From Chimonanthus salicifolius (lineage: Eukaryota > Streptophyta > Magnoliopsida > Laurales > Calycanthaceae), in the NCBI GenBank assembly GCA_013350335.1, contig CM023532.1:32241708-32305707 (forward strand): DNA of 64,000 nt, read 5' to 3'. Positions within the stretch are counted from its first letter, which is position 1; each line of letters opens with the position of its first letter. This document shows positions 21,352 through 34,085 of this stretch, in pieces. The position numbers and the translations under genes are program-made. The notes beneath the pieces were generated by a model. That model searched no databases and had not been told where the DNA came from. It saw only the letters and a list, made by a program, of their open reading frames with translations.

Positions 21352-24300
21352 TTTTTTCGGATTGAAATTTTTACTGAATTAAAAAAATGTAAATCTTGAC
21401 ATCTCTCTCCCTATCTAAAGGACTTGATTAAAAGTTCACAACATTTTTTATGAGCTAATTCATAACCGATATTTCTTGTGATCCTAGGATTGCATGAGTT
21501 TGGAAGACCTATCCTTATATACAATGCTTATTAAAAAGTAACTTTATTGAATGATTTTGGCCATATTTTCAAGGATTTAAATCAATGATAGACAGAGTCA
21601 TTCGATGAAGTTGATTATATATATATATATATATATATATTTCAATACTACCCAACATCACAATCATGAGTTCTCTATGAAGCTCTCATCATAAAAGTAC
21701 TTTATAAAATAATGTCAAAGACAATCTACAAATGACCCATAACCCAAAATTCACATACTAATGTTGACTTTTCTTATATTTGTCAACCATCCAAAAATAG
21801 ATCCATGGACCCCTTCTTTCAAGACAACCCTACATGGATCTCATTTTAATTTATGTTCATAATCTTTTTAAACTTAAATTATTGTAATATTTTTATAAAA
21901 TATATAAAACGGTCAACTAATGTGGAACTTTTCTCTCCAAATATTAGTCTTTTAATTGATTGCAATAAGTATTAACAATCTAAATGATCTTCTTATTTGC
22001 ATTCATGAGGTTGTTTGAAGCATCAAAAAAGGATCCATCTTCTTCTTCTTCAAGAAAGCGAAATGTTTTAATTCCTCTCAACTTTTTGTCAATCAATATT
22101 GAACTCTTTTCACACACATACACACGGATGCTACATGATATTCCACCTATCCTACACACCCAATAAATGATGTGGCACAAAAAGAAAGGGCCACGTGGTT
22201 TATAGGCCCCACATGTGGGCCCAATGGGCTTCATGTACAACCATGGAAAACCTGATAAAACTCGAGTTAGATTCTCTACTTTAGATTCAATTTAGAGACT
22301 TCTCTTTAAATGGGTCTTACATCCTATATAGTTAGGTAAGATATAAAGAGGATCTTATAAGTAGAGGTTGCGTGAAGTTTTACCCATATATAATTATCCT
22401 ATCTACTGATTTTTAAACTTTTTAACATCGATCATTTATATTCATCAAAACTTAAATGTCTAAAATTATATGATTAAGATGATTAATTGATGATTAAACT
22501 TTATGTACACCATATCTAATTGACCATCTAACCAGCCATGATCCATTTGATGAAAAGAATGGTTGAAGAGTGTGGAGAAGAAAGTCTTGCCAGCATCACT
22601 CAAAAGTTTACTGCACCTCACATGCATGTTTGGTTTGACACCCACGGTTTGAAGCTAAGGTTGGGTCTCTTTCAAGTTCCAATAAAAATTTCAATCAAAG
22701 GTTTTTTTTTTTAATTCCGACAATATATTATTATATTAGCTGATGTAATCTCATATTTGAAAAAAATTGAGATACAATTCGGCTCTGGCTCATATGAGTG
22801 TCTTGTGGACCTCATAATTTTACTAGGCCATAGTCATTTATTTTTAAAGCCTTTTGGGTCATTAATGGGTAAAGAGAATATAAAAGATATTTTTAATTTT
22901 TCTATATTATTAAACAATTATATCCAATAGTATCATTTTTAAAAAATGGTGATTAATGGGTGACAATGATAATGATAAATGGCAGCAAAACCCTAATTTT
23001 AAAATTACTTACTTACCACGTTATGAAACTAGGAGAAGTCATCATGGCACTTGATGAATGAAAGGAATTTTGGTCGAATATGTGTTTAATTAAGGGGAGA
23101 ATTTCTTGATGCTTTCAACAGTGTTAAACTTAGTTAATTAACAAAACAATCAAACATTAGTCTTTTTTTATTTTTTTTATTAACACGAGGAGATAAAGAG
23201 CATCATTAAGTTTTAAGTATTAGTAGAGCCATGTAAGAGTGAAGATTGAAGAAGGAAGAGATAGAAGAGAGCCCGGAAAACATGGCATGTGAGACTGTGA
23301 TGGACTTGATCTCATCAGATGCCTTTGTTTGCGGCGACTCTTTTGCCAACAAGTTTCAGCCATGGAATCTATTCAGATACACACAGCAACTGGTGTATAT
23401 GAAAGGACAATACAGTCTAACTTCACTTGGATCTCTCTCTCTCTCTCTCAGTTTGTCTTTCTACAATTTTTTATGGAATATAGACTATTTGTCAAGAACC
23501 CAAAAAAGAAATTTTAACTCTCCTTAATTTTAGAGTGCATAGTAATGATCCATATTATAACATAAACTGTTTATTACTATGAACTTTCTACCTCTAAACA
23601 GCCAAAGACACAACGATTCCTATTTTCACCTAAATTAAAGATGTCAAGGAACCTAGGGCAGTCCAATCTCTCGAAGCATCAACCAGAAATATTGGGATCA
23701 GAAGCATATTTTAATTTATTAAAGGACAAGATCATGTCTTCCATATCCACTATTCACTAGTGAATTTAGAATTTAAAATATAAAGTTTTCAATAAAAAAA
23801 ATTTAATCCATGCAAGACTTAATCTTATTATGATAAAATCTCCTGCAGCTTATCATTTCTCCTATTTAAGTTATTTCAGGTACAATTATACCCCTAATTG
23901 TACATAAATTTGTCATTTAATTTCTATTATTAGATGTCTATTTGATTTTTTTATGACCAAAGTGTTTAAATCTTTTAGAGTACTTAATTAATCCTCACGA
24001 CACTATGGACTGAGATGAGTTCATCGCCGATGAACCAGGGATGACCCATATTTAATTTTTAGCAAATTGCATCCATTGGGTAGATGGAGAGACGGTCTCA
24101 TAGTCTTGATAGACGAGGATTGAAAGGAAATATATAATTAATCATTTCTTCACTGTACGTAATGGCATTTACTATTGATTATTATACTTCATACAATGAA
24201 TAAAATCATAAAATTCCAATAATTTTTTTATATGTCTATCTACTTCTAGTGACTGGTACGAATACTATAGGATATGTCACCAATTATAAATGAATAAAAT

Positions 24301-26790
24301 ATCAAAGAAATTCCTTTGCAAGATTCTTTAGGACAACAATTGGAATAAAAATTATTAAAATGTCAACTCCCATGCACACGACAAGACAAACATGCAAAGG
24401 GTTTTTTTTAAGCATGTCTTTTGGGCTTTTAATAAGTTAGGGGTTCCACATTTTCTAAGCACGAGGTCCCATTTTCTTCTCTGCCTTTTATAATTTATTT
24501 AATAATTTTCTATAGTTTTCTACTTCGAATATTTGTCCTCATTGCTCTTGGAATCTCTTGAATAGTAAACTCATCTCAGTGGTGCCATTTCTATTTTTAT
24601 TCTGACACATAAAATCATGTGTCTTGTAGCCTGTTGCACAATTCTTAAAAATGATCACTGCTTTGACCTCCTCTTCTCCCAAGGATTTTAATATGGCCCT
24701 TCTCATATATGAAGACATATGCTCCAAATTCTCTCTGCTGGCTTTCTTTTAAAGCCTTGGAAAGTAAATCGTTGGATGACAGGGATAGGGACAATACCAT
24801 AGAATAACCCATTTCCTCCTCTTTTATTCAACCTCACAACTTTTTTCTTCTCCTCCTTTCCCTAACTATACTGTCTCCTTTCTCTTGAACACTCTAGCTC
24901 CCTCTCTCCCCTATACTTAACCAAAGTCATGCACAGCTAAAGTGCAGATCTTGTGTAACTGCTGATACAGTGCGTATCAGTTGAATCGTTGCAGAATTTT
25001 GAGGATCAAACCTACTGAATTCCAAAGCATACAATATTATGTTAGAGGGACGAGTTGTTATATGTTGTTACTTTTAGCATTAGATAAAATGGAATGTTGG
25101 ATCCACTTAGTTTGAATATGGGTTCCACATGAGTCTTAGTTAGAAAGCTCTTGTATTGAATCATTTTGTGAAAAGCGCCTATCTAATCAATTGAAAAGCT
25201 ACTTCATCAATGTTTAATGAGAGATCCAAATCATTATTTATGTGGATGAAAGGAGAGCAAGATAGAGTCTGAATGCTTTTTTCAGTAAACCATTTTGTGG
25301 AAAATATCTAATCTAATCAATTGAGAAGTTATCTCACCAGGAATCAATGAGATATCTACCCAACACAAGAAAAAACAATCAATTTATACCTGATTAATGA
25401 TTTGGGTGAGATCTTCAGATCTTGAGTGTTAAAGATCACTAGTCTAATGACATATTGCTTCCAAAGTTTAGCTTTTTTTTTCTTCACCACTCATGTGGTG
25501 ATTATATGGAGATAGCACAATCATATGAGGTCTACTTCTAATAATTCAAATATTGTGATAGAATTGGTGGTTTGACAATTATACATTTTGATTTGAAGAT
25601 TAGAGTTGTTGAGACTGGGTTTGGCTATCATTACCCCTTAAAAAGGAAAGCAAAGAGGAAAAAAATTGGTTTGGTGAACAGAAAAAAACCCTAAAAATAT
25701 GACCATCCCAACCTCTTTTATCATTGGAAATATCCCTTCATTGTTCTATCACAGTGTCATAGGAATAGAATGACATTAGAAATAGTAATCTGGTTTAATG
25801 TATTTATAATCTAAGTGTGAGCAGAATGGTTAGTACAAAGAAAATGTGACATTTCTTTCGTAAGGAGGATGTCATGGGACATCACTTGCAGAGAGTAACA
25901 AGGCTCATTCATGAAAGTCTACTGTTGGTAGGAGTTAGGTGTTGTTTTTAGTATGTATGGAATTCCATTAGCATCAGGGAATAAAACCTAATTAATGTAT
26001 GAGAATAGATTCTTTTATCTTCTACACAAGTCAAAAAAATTAGGAAGTTTGTTGGTTTGAATGCAGAAAAGGGCTCTTGGGAGAGACATAAATCACACTA
26101 CAAAGAATATTTAAATTCTCAATTGAAAATTAAGACAAGTCATATGTTGGTTGAGTTTATTGTTTCCCTCTTTAGATCAGTTGTCGTCGTCGTCGTAAAA
26201 GTATAATGATCATCTAATATTTGATTTAAAAAATTATTTCCATAGATCGACTGTCATATTTGACATTCATGAAACTTTGAACCTACAACCTCTAGCTTAT
26301 AACAATGAACTTTAAGTAGTTGTATTATAGATTAGTATAGTTTCAAAATTTTCAGTATATCATAAGTCAGTTCATTAAATGTTTTTATTTTTTAATGTAA
26401 AACTATAAATGTGTTATCAAATTAAAAACTCGAAATTCATCACTTGTTCAATCTTGTATTTTGTAGTGATTTGAGTCACCATACTGTATTTAAGGTAAAG
26501 GTTTAATTTTTGTAATTGTTCTGAGTTTGTTTATATAATGTATTTTCGAAGACTTTTGGGGGTTACAAGACTTATTTTGTAGCCAAAGTGTAAAAAAAAT
26601 TCGAGTTTTTTTTGTCTAGTATGACCTAAATCAAAGAGGAATTAGAAAGAGAGTATTAGTTGAGTCACTTTGTCTAGTTGAAATAACGCCCAATATGATC
26701 TTCTCTACTAATTTTTTTTTTTTGTTTGAAATAGTCTTTTTTTTTCTCTGAGTTAAAAACAGGCTTTTCTTTTAAAAAAACTTTGGAAAT
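21352..26790. other. Intergenic, no convincing gene
   Basis: There is an (AT)n microsatellite at about 21615-21641 and a CT tract at 23431-23448. A short open frame at 23246-23527 has no family resemblance. A CT-rich stretch near 24.8-24.9 kb ('ctcctttccctaactatac', 'ctccctctctcccctata') could be a transcribed leader, but I cannot link it to a gene. The rest is AT-rich filler. Confidence 0.4.
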
Positions 26791-26935
26791 AAAAAAAATG
26801 CAAATATTGGCCGATATTTACCTGATAACAGCCGAGATATGGGCCTGGATCCACATCCAAGACAATTTTTTTTAAATGCCGATATTTATACGACTTATAT
26901 GTGTCATATCGACCAATACATATCGAATGTAAAAA

Positions 26936-26977
<42 letters not shown>

Positions 26978-27020
26978 GCCGATATGATACGATACATATA
27001 GAACAATTTTGTGAGCCCCA
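26790..27020. mobile_element. Degenerate 'ATCGGCCGAT'-family MITE with internal (TA)n
   Basis: It begins near 'tgcaaatattggccgatatt' and includes 'cagccgagatatgggc', 'catatcgaccaatacatatc', a (TA)n run (26940-26975) and 'atatcggccgatatgatacg'. The right end near 'tgtgagcccc' is eroded. No clean target duplication. Confidence 0.45.
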
Positions 27021-27033
27021 CCATATTAGAAAT

Positions 27034-27402
27034 TAGGGCTGCAACTCGGGTCGGGCGGGTCGGGTTCCTTAAAACCCAACCTGACCCGAGTTGATATATA
27101 TAGAACCCGACACGACCCGAATTCTTAACCCGAATCTCACAACCCGACCCAACCTGAATTCTAACCTAAATCAACCCGAATTTTGACTTGACCCGCATTT
27201 TGAACCTATTTTAGACTAATTTTAGCCGGATCAGGTCGGGTTGGGTCGGTTCGAGTTAACTTATAAAATCCTCATCCCGACCCAAACCGAATTTCATGCG
27301 GGTTTTTATCTTATCAGTCCGACCCAACCTGCTGGCCCAAAATTCTCGATCCGACCGGCACGATTTCTCAAGTCGGGCCTCCCGATCCGAATTGCAGCCC
27401 TA
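27034..27402. mobile_element. hAT-like MITE, 'GGGTCGGG' type, with exact 8 bp target duplication
   Basis: TTAGAAAT lies on both sides (27026-27033 and 27403-27410). The ends TAGGGCTGCAACTCGGGTCG and the complement of CCGAATTGCAGCCCTA are inverted repeats. The interior is built of GGGTCGGG / CCCGACCC words and encodes no transposase. Relatives, more eroded, are at 39339-39533 and probably 47540-47810. Confidence 0.8.
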
Positions 27403-27870
27403 TTAGAAATGCAGCAAAATCATGTTGAATGGACAATCGACAAAGGTCCATAGCTATTAATCGAATGGTATTTGGAAGGTCAAAAGCGACGACGGACAAT
27501 GATTAAGACATCAAATCTGATGAAATTTTTGGCATTTTCTAAAGGGTCCATTGGTTTTGAATGGCATGGATTTTTTTTTTCTACGTGTATGGTGTGTATG
27601 TGCATTAGTTTAGAAGAATATATGTATGATATAAACCATCACCTAAAATTATTCTTAATGGAGCCATCAAGGCAGGCATTGACAAGTCTTAGCTTTCTGT
27701 TTTTTTTTTTTTTTTTATTCTATTCTCTGATTGGGATTCGCACTAACCTCAGATCTCTGCCCACTTTGGGTGACTGCTGCTCTTTTTGATTTTTTTTTTA
27801 ATCTCTTTATAATATCAAACACTTGAATGTCTTGCCATTTCAAATTGAGTCACTTTGTCCATGTTTATTA

Positions 27871-28290
27871 TTAATCAAACCCTGAAATTAAGTTTAAACT
27901 AATCAGATTCCTCTGACCATCAACCATGTATTCACTGTAGCAATATATATTCTTTATTCTCTGTCTAGAGAAATTTAGAGAAGCATGTCTATAAGTTATA
28001 GAACGAGAAAAATCATCAATAAAGGTGATAAAATAGGTCTCTCCATCCAAAAGATGGACCATCAAATGGAACATAAATATCAGTATAGGGTCAACTTAAG
28101 TAGCCCTTTAGATCTTGTGGCTCCTTTCTTAGTGTGTTTGGTTTGCTTTCCCTTAATGCATTCCACACACATACCTAAATCAGTAAATTCAAGATTCGGG
28201 AGAATCCCATCTTTTACTAATCTTTGAATTCTTTCGCAGGATATATGTCCCAAACGTTTATACCACAAATTAGAGGAATTTTCATTTATT
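27871..28290 (-). pseudogene. Decayed Copia retrotransposon pol fragment (GAG-pre-integrase and start of integrase)
   Basis: On the minus strand, 28268-28080 reads MWYKRLGHISCERIQRLVKD, then MCVECIKGKQTKHTKK, the pre-integrase zinc region of plant Copia polyproteins. Further on, YTDIYVPFDGPSF and GETYFITFIDDFSRS (integrase start) appear in two other frames. At least two frameshifts and an early stop mean it is dead. No LTRs were found beside it. Confidence 0.85.
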
Positions 28291-28514
28291 AACCCACGTT
28301 TAATACCAACATACGATAGTAATAAAAGTGAAGTATTGGGATCCTACACATTAATTTTTTCTACCTATAAAGAGGAATTCTAAGGTCATTCAAGAAATGC
28401 TAGAGATGTCCCACTATGTCTCCCACCCACGTGCCAATGTTGCACTCGTGGGTGAGATCAAAACCCTTCAACTGCGGTTCCTTCGAATGATGTGAGCTCT
28501 TGAATTTATGAGAA

Positions 28515-28862
28515 GTTAGGACTCTGTGTTCATTTCAAAAGACTAGTACATTATGTAGATTGACCTAAGTCATTTATAAGTTTCTACATCTCTCCCTTTT
28601 ATAGTCAATATAGGACTCGTTTGCTGCCCAAAACCCTCCTTCGAACAAGGCTCTCCGACTAGATAGAATGTCTCCAACCATCCCCTCCGGCTAGAGATCC
28701 CTTGAGTCTACATGTGTTGGCTTGGGGATATGGCTCTGCTGCCATTTGTTAGGACTGAATATCTATCCCAAAAGACTAGCCTATTAGGTGAAGTGTCCCA
28801 AATCCTAAATGCCTAAATCTCCCCCTTCACAACCAATGTGGGACTCATTCATTGCCCCAACA
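28515..28862 (-). mobile_element. TRIM-like element (terminal-repeat retrotransposon in miniature), copy 1
   Basis: Two direct repeats of about 116 bp lie at 28515-28632 and 28747-28862. The second starts TGTTAGGACTG and ends GCCCCAACA, the TG..CA of an LTR. Shared words include 'caaaagactag', 'ttaggtg' and 'tgggactc'. On the minus strand the LTR end CCTAACA is followed after two bases by TGGCAGCAGAGCCA, 12 of 14 matching a tRNA-iMet primer site. It has no coding region. Confidence 0.65.
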
Positions 28863-30099
28863 TGAGATTGAAACACTTAATTTTAGTTAGTCCATCTAAA
28901 ATAATTATAAATAGATACAAAAGTTAACGGCTGTCTTGCATTTCTCTGAGTTTCCCCCTTTAAGAACCCTATATTATATAAACATTGAGAATTCAATGAC
29001 CATTCTTTGTTCTTATTAATCTTTTCTTTTATCTATCTAAGATTTCATTTTTTATAAACAATTTGAGATCAGAAACACTTGTAAAACAATTGATAAGTAC
29101 TTGCTATTATAAAATATTGCAAATTTAAATTATATCACCATCTAAAAAAAATCATGAAGGTGTCAACAGCATTAGGTTTCAATAGGCCAAAAAGTCTTAA
29201 AATTGATAGGAAATACGAGATTATTACCTTGTTCAGTCCTTGTTAACCATTTAAAAGAGAAACAATAAATGCATTATGCCCAATAGTTTTAGGCAGAAAG
29301 ATCTCCCCAACCACTTTTTTTTTATTTTAATGTCACTTGTAATTTTAAATATTTGTAAATACATATTGTATCGACTGATACGTATTAATAGTTTGAAAAT
29401 TAATATACATATTCACATTGCTAAAGCGCAAAAGGTTTGTAGAGAAATTAAGTATTTTCTAAAGTATGAAAATTCCAAATCTTTGGAGATTCAAAATATT
29501 CAAACACACAAATTTTCTTCTAATCTCCTTAATTTAAAATCTTTAAGATAAAAATCTACTAATTATCAAATATAGTTTGTTGTGTTATTATATATCCTCT
29601 TTAACATCTGAAGTGCTATAGATGGAAGTCACATGGGCTAACTACAGTGGCTGATATAACTTAAAGTATAAGGATTAAAGTAAAACAATCAGCAGTAAAT
29701 TGATAATAAAATGTTAATCCAGATTGTCATCACCAGTGCCATTGGTAGAAACATAATGGAACCCTGCACAACAGGAGAATAATGATCCACCAATTACTCA
29801 TTAAGTTCAATAAATGATAGATTACACTAGAATTTCAGTGCATGTATGTAGACTTCTAAAGTATCTTTTAGATATTATTTAGAGATAAATAAGGAAAGTA
29901 AACATATTAAGCATATAAAATTTAAAATTGATACAGCTGTTGTTTGAATTGCAGCCTAGATATCATGTACCCATATTTACAGTTGGATTAGATCTCTAAT
30001 CAGTCATTTGGGATGTGGAAAGACTTACATTTGGATACTTTACAATCTAAATCATCAAATGATACATCTTTTTGTCCAAAACCAATATGAAAAATCCGT
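28863..30099. other. Intergenic, AT-rich, nothing recognised
   Basis: No family-matching frame, RNA gene or bounded repeat was seen between the TRIM-like copy and the repeats near 30.1 kb. Confidence 0.4.
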
Positions 30100-30237
30100 A
30101 AAAATTGTCGAAAAACTGATAAAAATATTATGAGCTGAAATATTGGCCAAAGTGGTGAAAATGGCCGATATTTCTACTGATATTATTAATATTTTGGTTT
30201 TTCTATTTTTTAAAATGGAAAGTACCAAAATCCGTGA

Positions 30238-30405
30238 AGGTTAGCTTGACGGTTAAGAACTTCAATAAGCTGTGAAAGGTTTTGGGTTTAAGTACCATAT
30301 AAATGTCACTCTCTTTAGTTTTATCCGGTGTGTGTGGATAGGGAAGTTTATATATATTATAAAAACTTAGTCAGAAACTCTAAGAGACCTCACGGACTTA
30401 AAACA
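30238..30405 (+). mobile_element. SINE copy, degenerate
   Basis: The order GGTTAGCTTGACGGTTAAG, 'ggttttgggtttaagtacc', 'ttatccggtgtgtgtggata' and 'gggaagttta' follows the SINE family described at 14567-14752. Just upstream (30.1-30.2 kb) is a scrap of the ATCGGCC family ('gaaatattggcc', 'atggccgatatttc'). Confidence 0.5.
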
Positions 30406-31073
30406 AAAAATAGAAAGTGTCAAGTCAGACTAAATTGGTGAATATTTTGAACAAAAAATTTAAATTTTCTAAAGAGTGAAAGCTTGATTTGCGCAGACAT
30501 TTCAAAGTCACCCTCTTTATGGAAACAGCTTGCAGCTTGAAGGAAAGGGTCACTGATGTGATCATGCATGTGGACCAACTCAATTAAAATATGTTAAATG
30601 GTATTGATTAATGTCTATGAAGTAGAAAATAATGACTAAGGTCCCTAGCAGAGGTCAACCATTAAACTTATTCACGGAGAGACAGGTTCAGAGAGAGAGA
30701 GAGAGGCTGTCAAGCAAAGCAAAAGGAGAAAAGAAAAAGAAAAGGAAAAGAAAGGGGTTGAGAAAGTCACATGATATTCAAAAAGTCTAAGAAACGGGTC
30801 GGAATATTTATTATAGAAGCAGTCATTGGAATTTCTTGGCAATGGTTGAGGATTATATATTTCTTCTTCTCAGCCTACATTGACCCGTGACCTTTCCTTT
30901 TATACACATTTTACATGTACTAAACTACTACAGTATTCCTTCCATTTTCTCTTCTATCACCATTTCACACCAATTTTAGGGTTTCCATATATTAAAAAAG
31001 ACCCCTTTTGCCAGCCATACTCAGTTATATATTATTCCGAGTTAAAAATTCCATTGATTTTTATGTTTCAGCC

Positions 31074-31384
31074 ATGGAATGAAATATCAGCCGATATCAC
31101 CGATATCGTCCTTTATTTTTTTAAAAAAAATATCTTAACCTGGCCCCACTAATATCTCTACCAATATTTGTCCATATCGGGCAATATTGGCCCAGATATC
31201 GGCCGATATTCCAAATACCGACTGATATTTTCAAATTTTTTTTTTCAAAAATAGGTCTTTATTCAGTTTTTTAATTCAGAAAAAAATAAAAAATGAAAAA
31301 TGAAAAATGACCAATATTACGAAAAATATAAAATTGGAGAGAGAATTGTATCACCAAAATATTGTCCAATATTTGCACCCCTAG
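31074..31384. mobile_element. hAT-like MITE of the 'ATCGGCCGAT' family, copy 4 (exact 8 bp target duplication)
   Basis: TTTCAGCC flanks it at 31066-31073 and 31385-31392. The right terminus is the complement of CTAGGGGTGCAAATATTGG; the left is eroded (ATGGAATGAAATATCAGCC). The interior contains 'gatatcaccgatatcg', 'catatcgggcaatattggcc' and 'cagatatcggccgatattcc'. Confidence 0.7.
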
Positions 31385-31506
31385 TTTCAGCCTTCAAGAA
31401 AGTAAATATCTTATGACGTTTTTTCCATTTCAGCTTATCAGAGTTGTATTTTTAATATTTTTTAAGAAGTTTGAAACTCAGAAATCCATTTCAAGCACCC
31501 TAAAAA

Positions 31507-31655
31507 GGGTTGGAGTGATGGCCAAAAATCCGCTTCAGGAAATAGGAGTTGTGAGTTCGATTTTACTCCACCTCAAAAGACAACTCCCTGTTGAATTACT
31601 TAATATATGTAGATAGATAGACTTGCACATGCATTGAAGATTAATGAGTAGTCTA
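31507..31655 (+). mobile_element. SINE copy
   Basis: It begins GGGTTGGAGTGATGGCC and has a degenerate B box (gtgagttcgattttactcc) and a tail 'gacttgcacatgcattgaag' shared with 32363-32512 and 62376-62517. Confidence 0.6.
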
Positions 31656-32362
31656 AGTGGATTATTCTCAAATATTATGAAATCACTCTCATCTTACTAT
31701 GAACATAGGCACACAAACTTATATAAATCTCGTGTATTTCTGTAAAATTATTTGTATACTTGTATTATCGTAACTTTTTTAACACTTCCCACCACTTGAT
31801 TGCCATTATATGTAACATATGTCACAACTCTCATCTCACCATGACTTTACCTATAATTTAATCTAGAAGTGTGTGTTAAATAAAGGATGACATCTAAGCA
31901 CTAGAAAATTCCACAATAAATGACAGATTAGAATCTCAAATGATAAGAAGTGGTTAAGTATGAGTTACATCATTAGCAACGCTCTACAGTAAACACAGGC
32001 TTGATCTTCTATGTTCTTCTAATGGCTATGACCAAAGTAACTTAACGTCAAAGTCATCGTTTGTCTGCTTCTGTAGATCAAGAAAATTAATCAAAATGTC
32101 TAACTACGTTCCTTTCCATTTGTTAGTGATTGAAATTTACTCTTAAGGTCAACAAAGGTGAGTTACAAGTGTTTTCAAGATTCTTTGGTCATAGCCCTCT
32201 AAGCCCATTAAAAAACAAATTAAGAAAGGATAAGTTAAAAGGAAATTTCTTTTATTCCTGCCCATTTCACTTTCATGTACAATTCGTACTTATCTTTGGC
32301 TAAATCAAAGTTCTAAGTTGTTATAAGGACAAAAAATTAAATGAGAAAATACTAATTCAAAG

Positions 32363-32512
32363 GGGTTAGAATGATGGTCAGGAATTCATCTCAGGAACTG
32401 GGAGTCTTGAATTCGATTCTCACTCCACTTCAAAGAACCACTCTTTCCTAGAGTTATCCAATGTGTGTGAGTTGATAGGCTTATACATGCTCCGAAGATT
32501 ATTCGAGTGCTG
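32363..32512 (+). mobile_element. SINE copy
   Basis: It begins GGGTTAGAATGATGGTCAGG, has the B-box-like 'gaattcgattctcactcc', then 'ccaatgtgtgtgagttgata' and 'cttatacatgctccgaagat'. Same family and orientation as 31507-31655. Confidence 0.65.
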
Positions 32513-33103
32513 TAAAAAGTATAAAAGAAAAAACGAGAAAACATAACTCATAAAAACATTTATATTGTTTCATATCATAATTTTCTCTCTTACTTTGCAT
32601 TTTTTTAAAGAACATAAGAAACATGTTATTAATGAAATGAATCAAATAGAAAAATACATCGTCAACAGGAAGACCAGTGAAGATAGAAAAATGTTTGTGG
32701 CTGCTACGACTATTAACAACCATTCCGACCATCGTTAGAACATGTTTTGACATTTAAAATCACCGTTGAAATTATTTCTTAGCATATACAAATTCAAAAT
32801 CAAAGCCTATTTAACTACAGAAATTCTGTCATTATTTAATTATTTAGATGTGACTGAAAGCAATGTAAAAAGGCCCCACAATAATGGAATTCAATCTGAG
32901 GGCAATGAGAGTGCACTGTTTATGTTATGGGTTTAACAAAAACCCTACTGATTTACTATATCACCCATTAAAAACAAAAGGGGTGTGACTCTAGCAATGA
33001 TCATATGCTGTCGTCATTATTATTATTATAATCAATTTAACAACAAAATAAAACTTAGATAAAAATTAGTACACATTTATTATAATAATTTTATGAGAGA
33101 CAA

Positions 33104-33293
33104 CGATTATTCCATGAGTATTTTGTGTAATCCAACACGGGTTTTACTGTATTGCTCATTTTAGCCTTCGAATCGGATCGCTGAATCCTTCGAATCACTT
33201 ACAACAAAGGGTTCGGCGAGCCGATTCGAAGGGCAAAATGAGCAATACAGTAAAACTCGTGTTGGATTATACAAAATACCTATGGGAGAATCG
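33104..33293. mobile_element. Foldback MITE with about 75 bp near-perfect arms
   Basis: The left arm CGATTATTCCATGAGTATTT ... AGCCTTCGAATCGG pairs with the right arm CCGATTCGAAGGGC ... AAATACCTATGGGAGAATCG, with a loop of about 40 bp. Arms agree through 'tttactgtattgctcatttt' and its exact complement. It is one of the youngest-looking palindromes in the window. Confidence 0.75.
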
Positions 33294-33820
33294 CTATCTT
33301 TTTATGAGATGTAAGAGGGTATTTGAAAGATTTGAATTAAGGGGGCTAAGAAATGACATTTGAGCCACAATTATGGGAATGATAGTTTGTCCCTTTTGGT
33401 CCAACCATCTGACCATACTAATCCTATCAATAAAGAGTTATCATCTGTCAAATACATTTCTGGATCCCAGATTTCATATGGAGCCGACACTTTGAATTTC
33501 ATGGTCCATGTAAATGAATATTATATGTGTTGAAAATTTTAATATCGGTCAGCCAGTATGTGTTGCCTTCTTTTCGGATTCTCGATGTATATTAGTTGGT
33601 ATTTTGTATTTTCATTGATAAATTGATTACTCCAAATTCTTTTTTAGTAAAGTAAATTAAAAAGAAATAGACAAAAACGTTTTAAATTTATTGTTTTGTT
33701 AAAAAACCACAATCATTTTATTAATACTATGAAAGAGTGATGAAAATATAAGACCAGACGATAATATCATCATGTTTTATACACCTAATTATTTTCTCAA
33801 AAAAATTAGATAGTTTGCTC

Positions 33821-34085
33821 GGTTAGGACTTGGGTATCTAGTTTAAAAGACTAGTGTGATAGGTGGAGTGATACAAGTTTTTTATAAATCCTTAGAAAAA
33901 GGGTTAGGACTCGTTTGCAGCGAGTTCCAACAATTTCTCTTTGAACGAGGTCAGCCAACCTGTCTGCACATGCGTTGGTTTGAAGGAGCTGGGTCTGATA
34001 CCACTTGTTAAGACTGGGTATCCATCACCAAATACTAACCCAATAGAATAAGTGACTCAAGTTCTTTATTTGTTGTATCCCATCT
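33821..34085 (-). mobile_element. TRIM-like element, copy 2, with clear tRNA-iMet primer site
   Basis: One LTR-like repeat at 33821-33932 (ggTTAGGACT..CCAACA) and a truncated second from 34006 (TGTTAAGACTGGGTATCC). The complement of 33994-34003 is TGGTATCAGA, a tRNA-iMet primer-binding site, placed two bases inside the LTR end (..CTTAACA-ag-TGGTATCAGA) on the minus strand. No coding capacity. Confidence 0.65.

Noticed and set aside
22160..22220. A promoter at 'gccacgtggtttataggccc'
   Set aside because: A single G-box-like word without any gene downstream; expected by chance at this scale.
23246..23527. Possible small gene (93 codons) at 23.2 kb
   Set aside because: No family resemblance, runs into a CT microsatellite, and no splice partners could be found.
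27871..28290. An intact Copia retrotransposon
   Set aside because: Only a short pol piece remains with frame breaks, and no LTR pair brackets it; the nearby TRIM-like repeats are a separate element.
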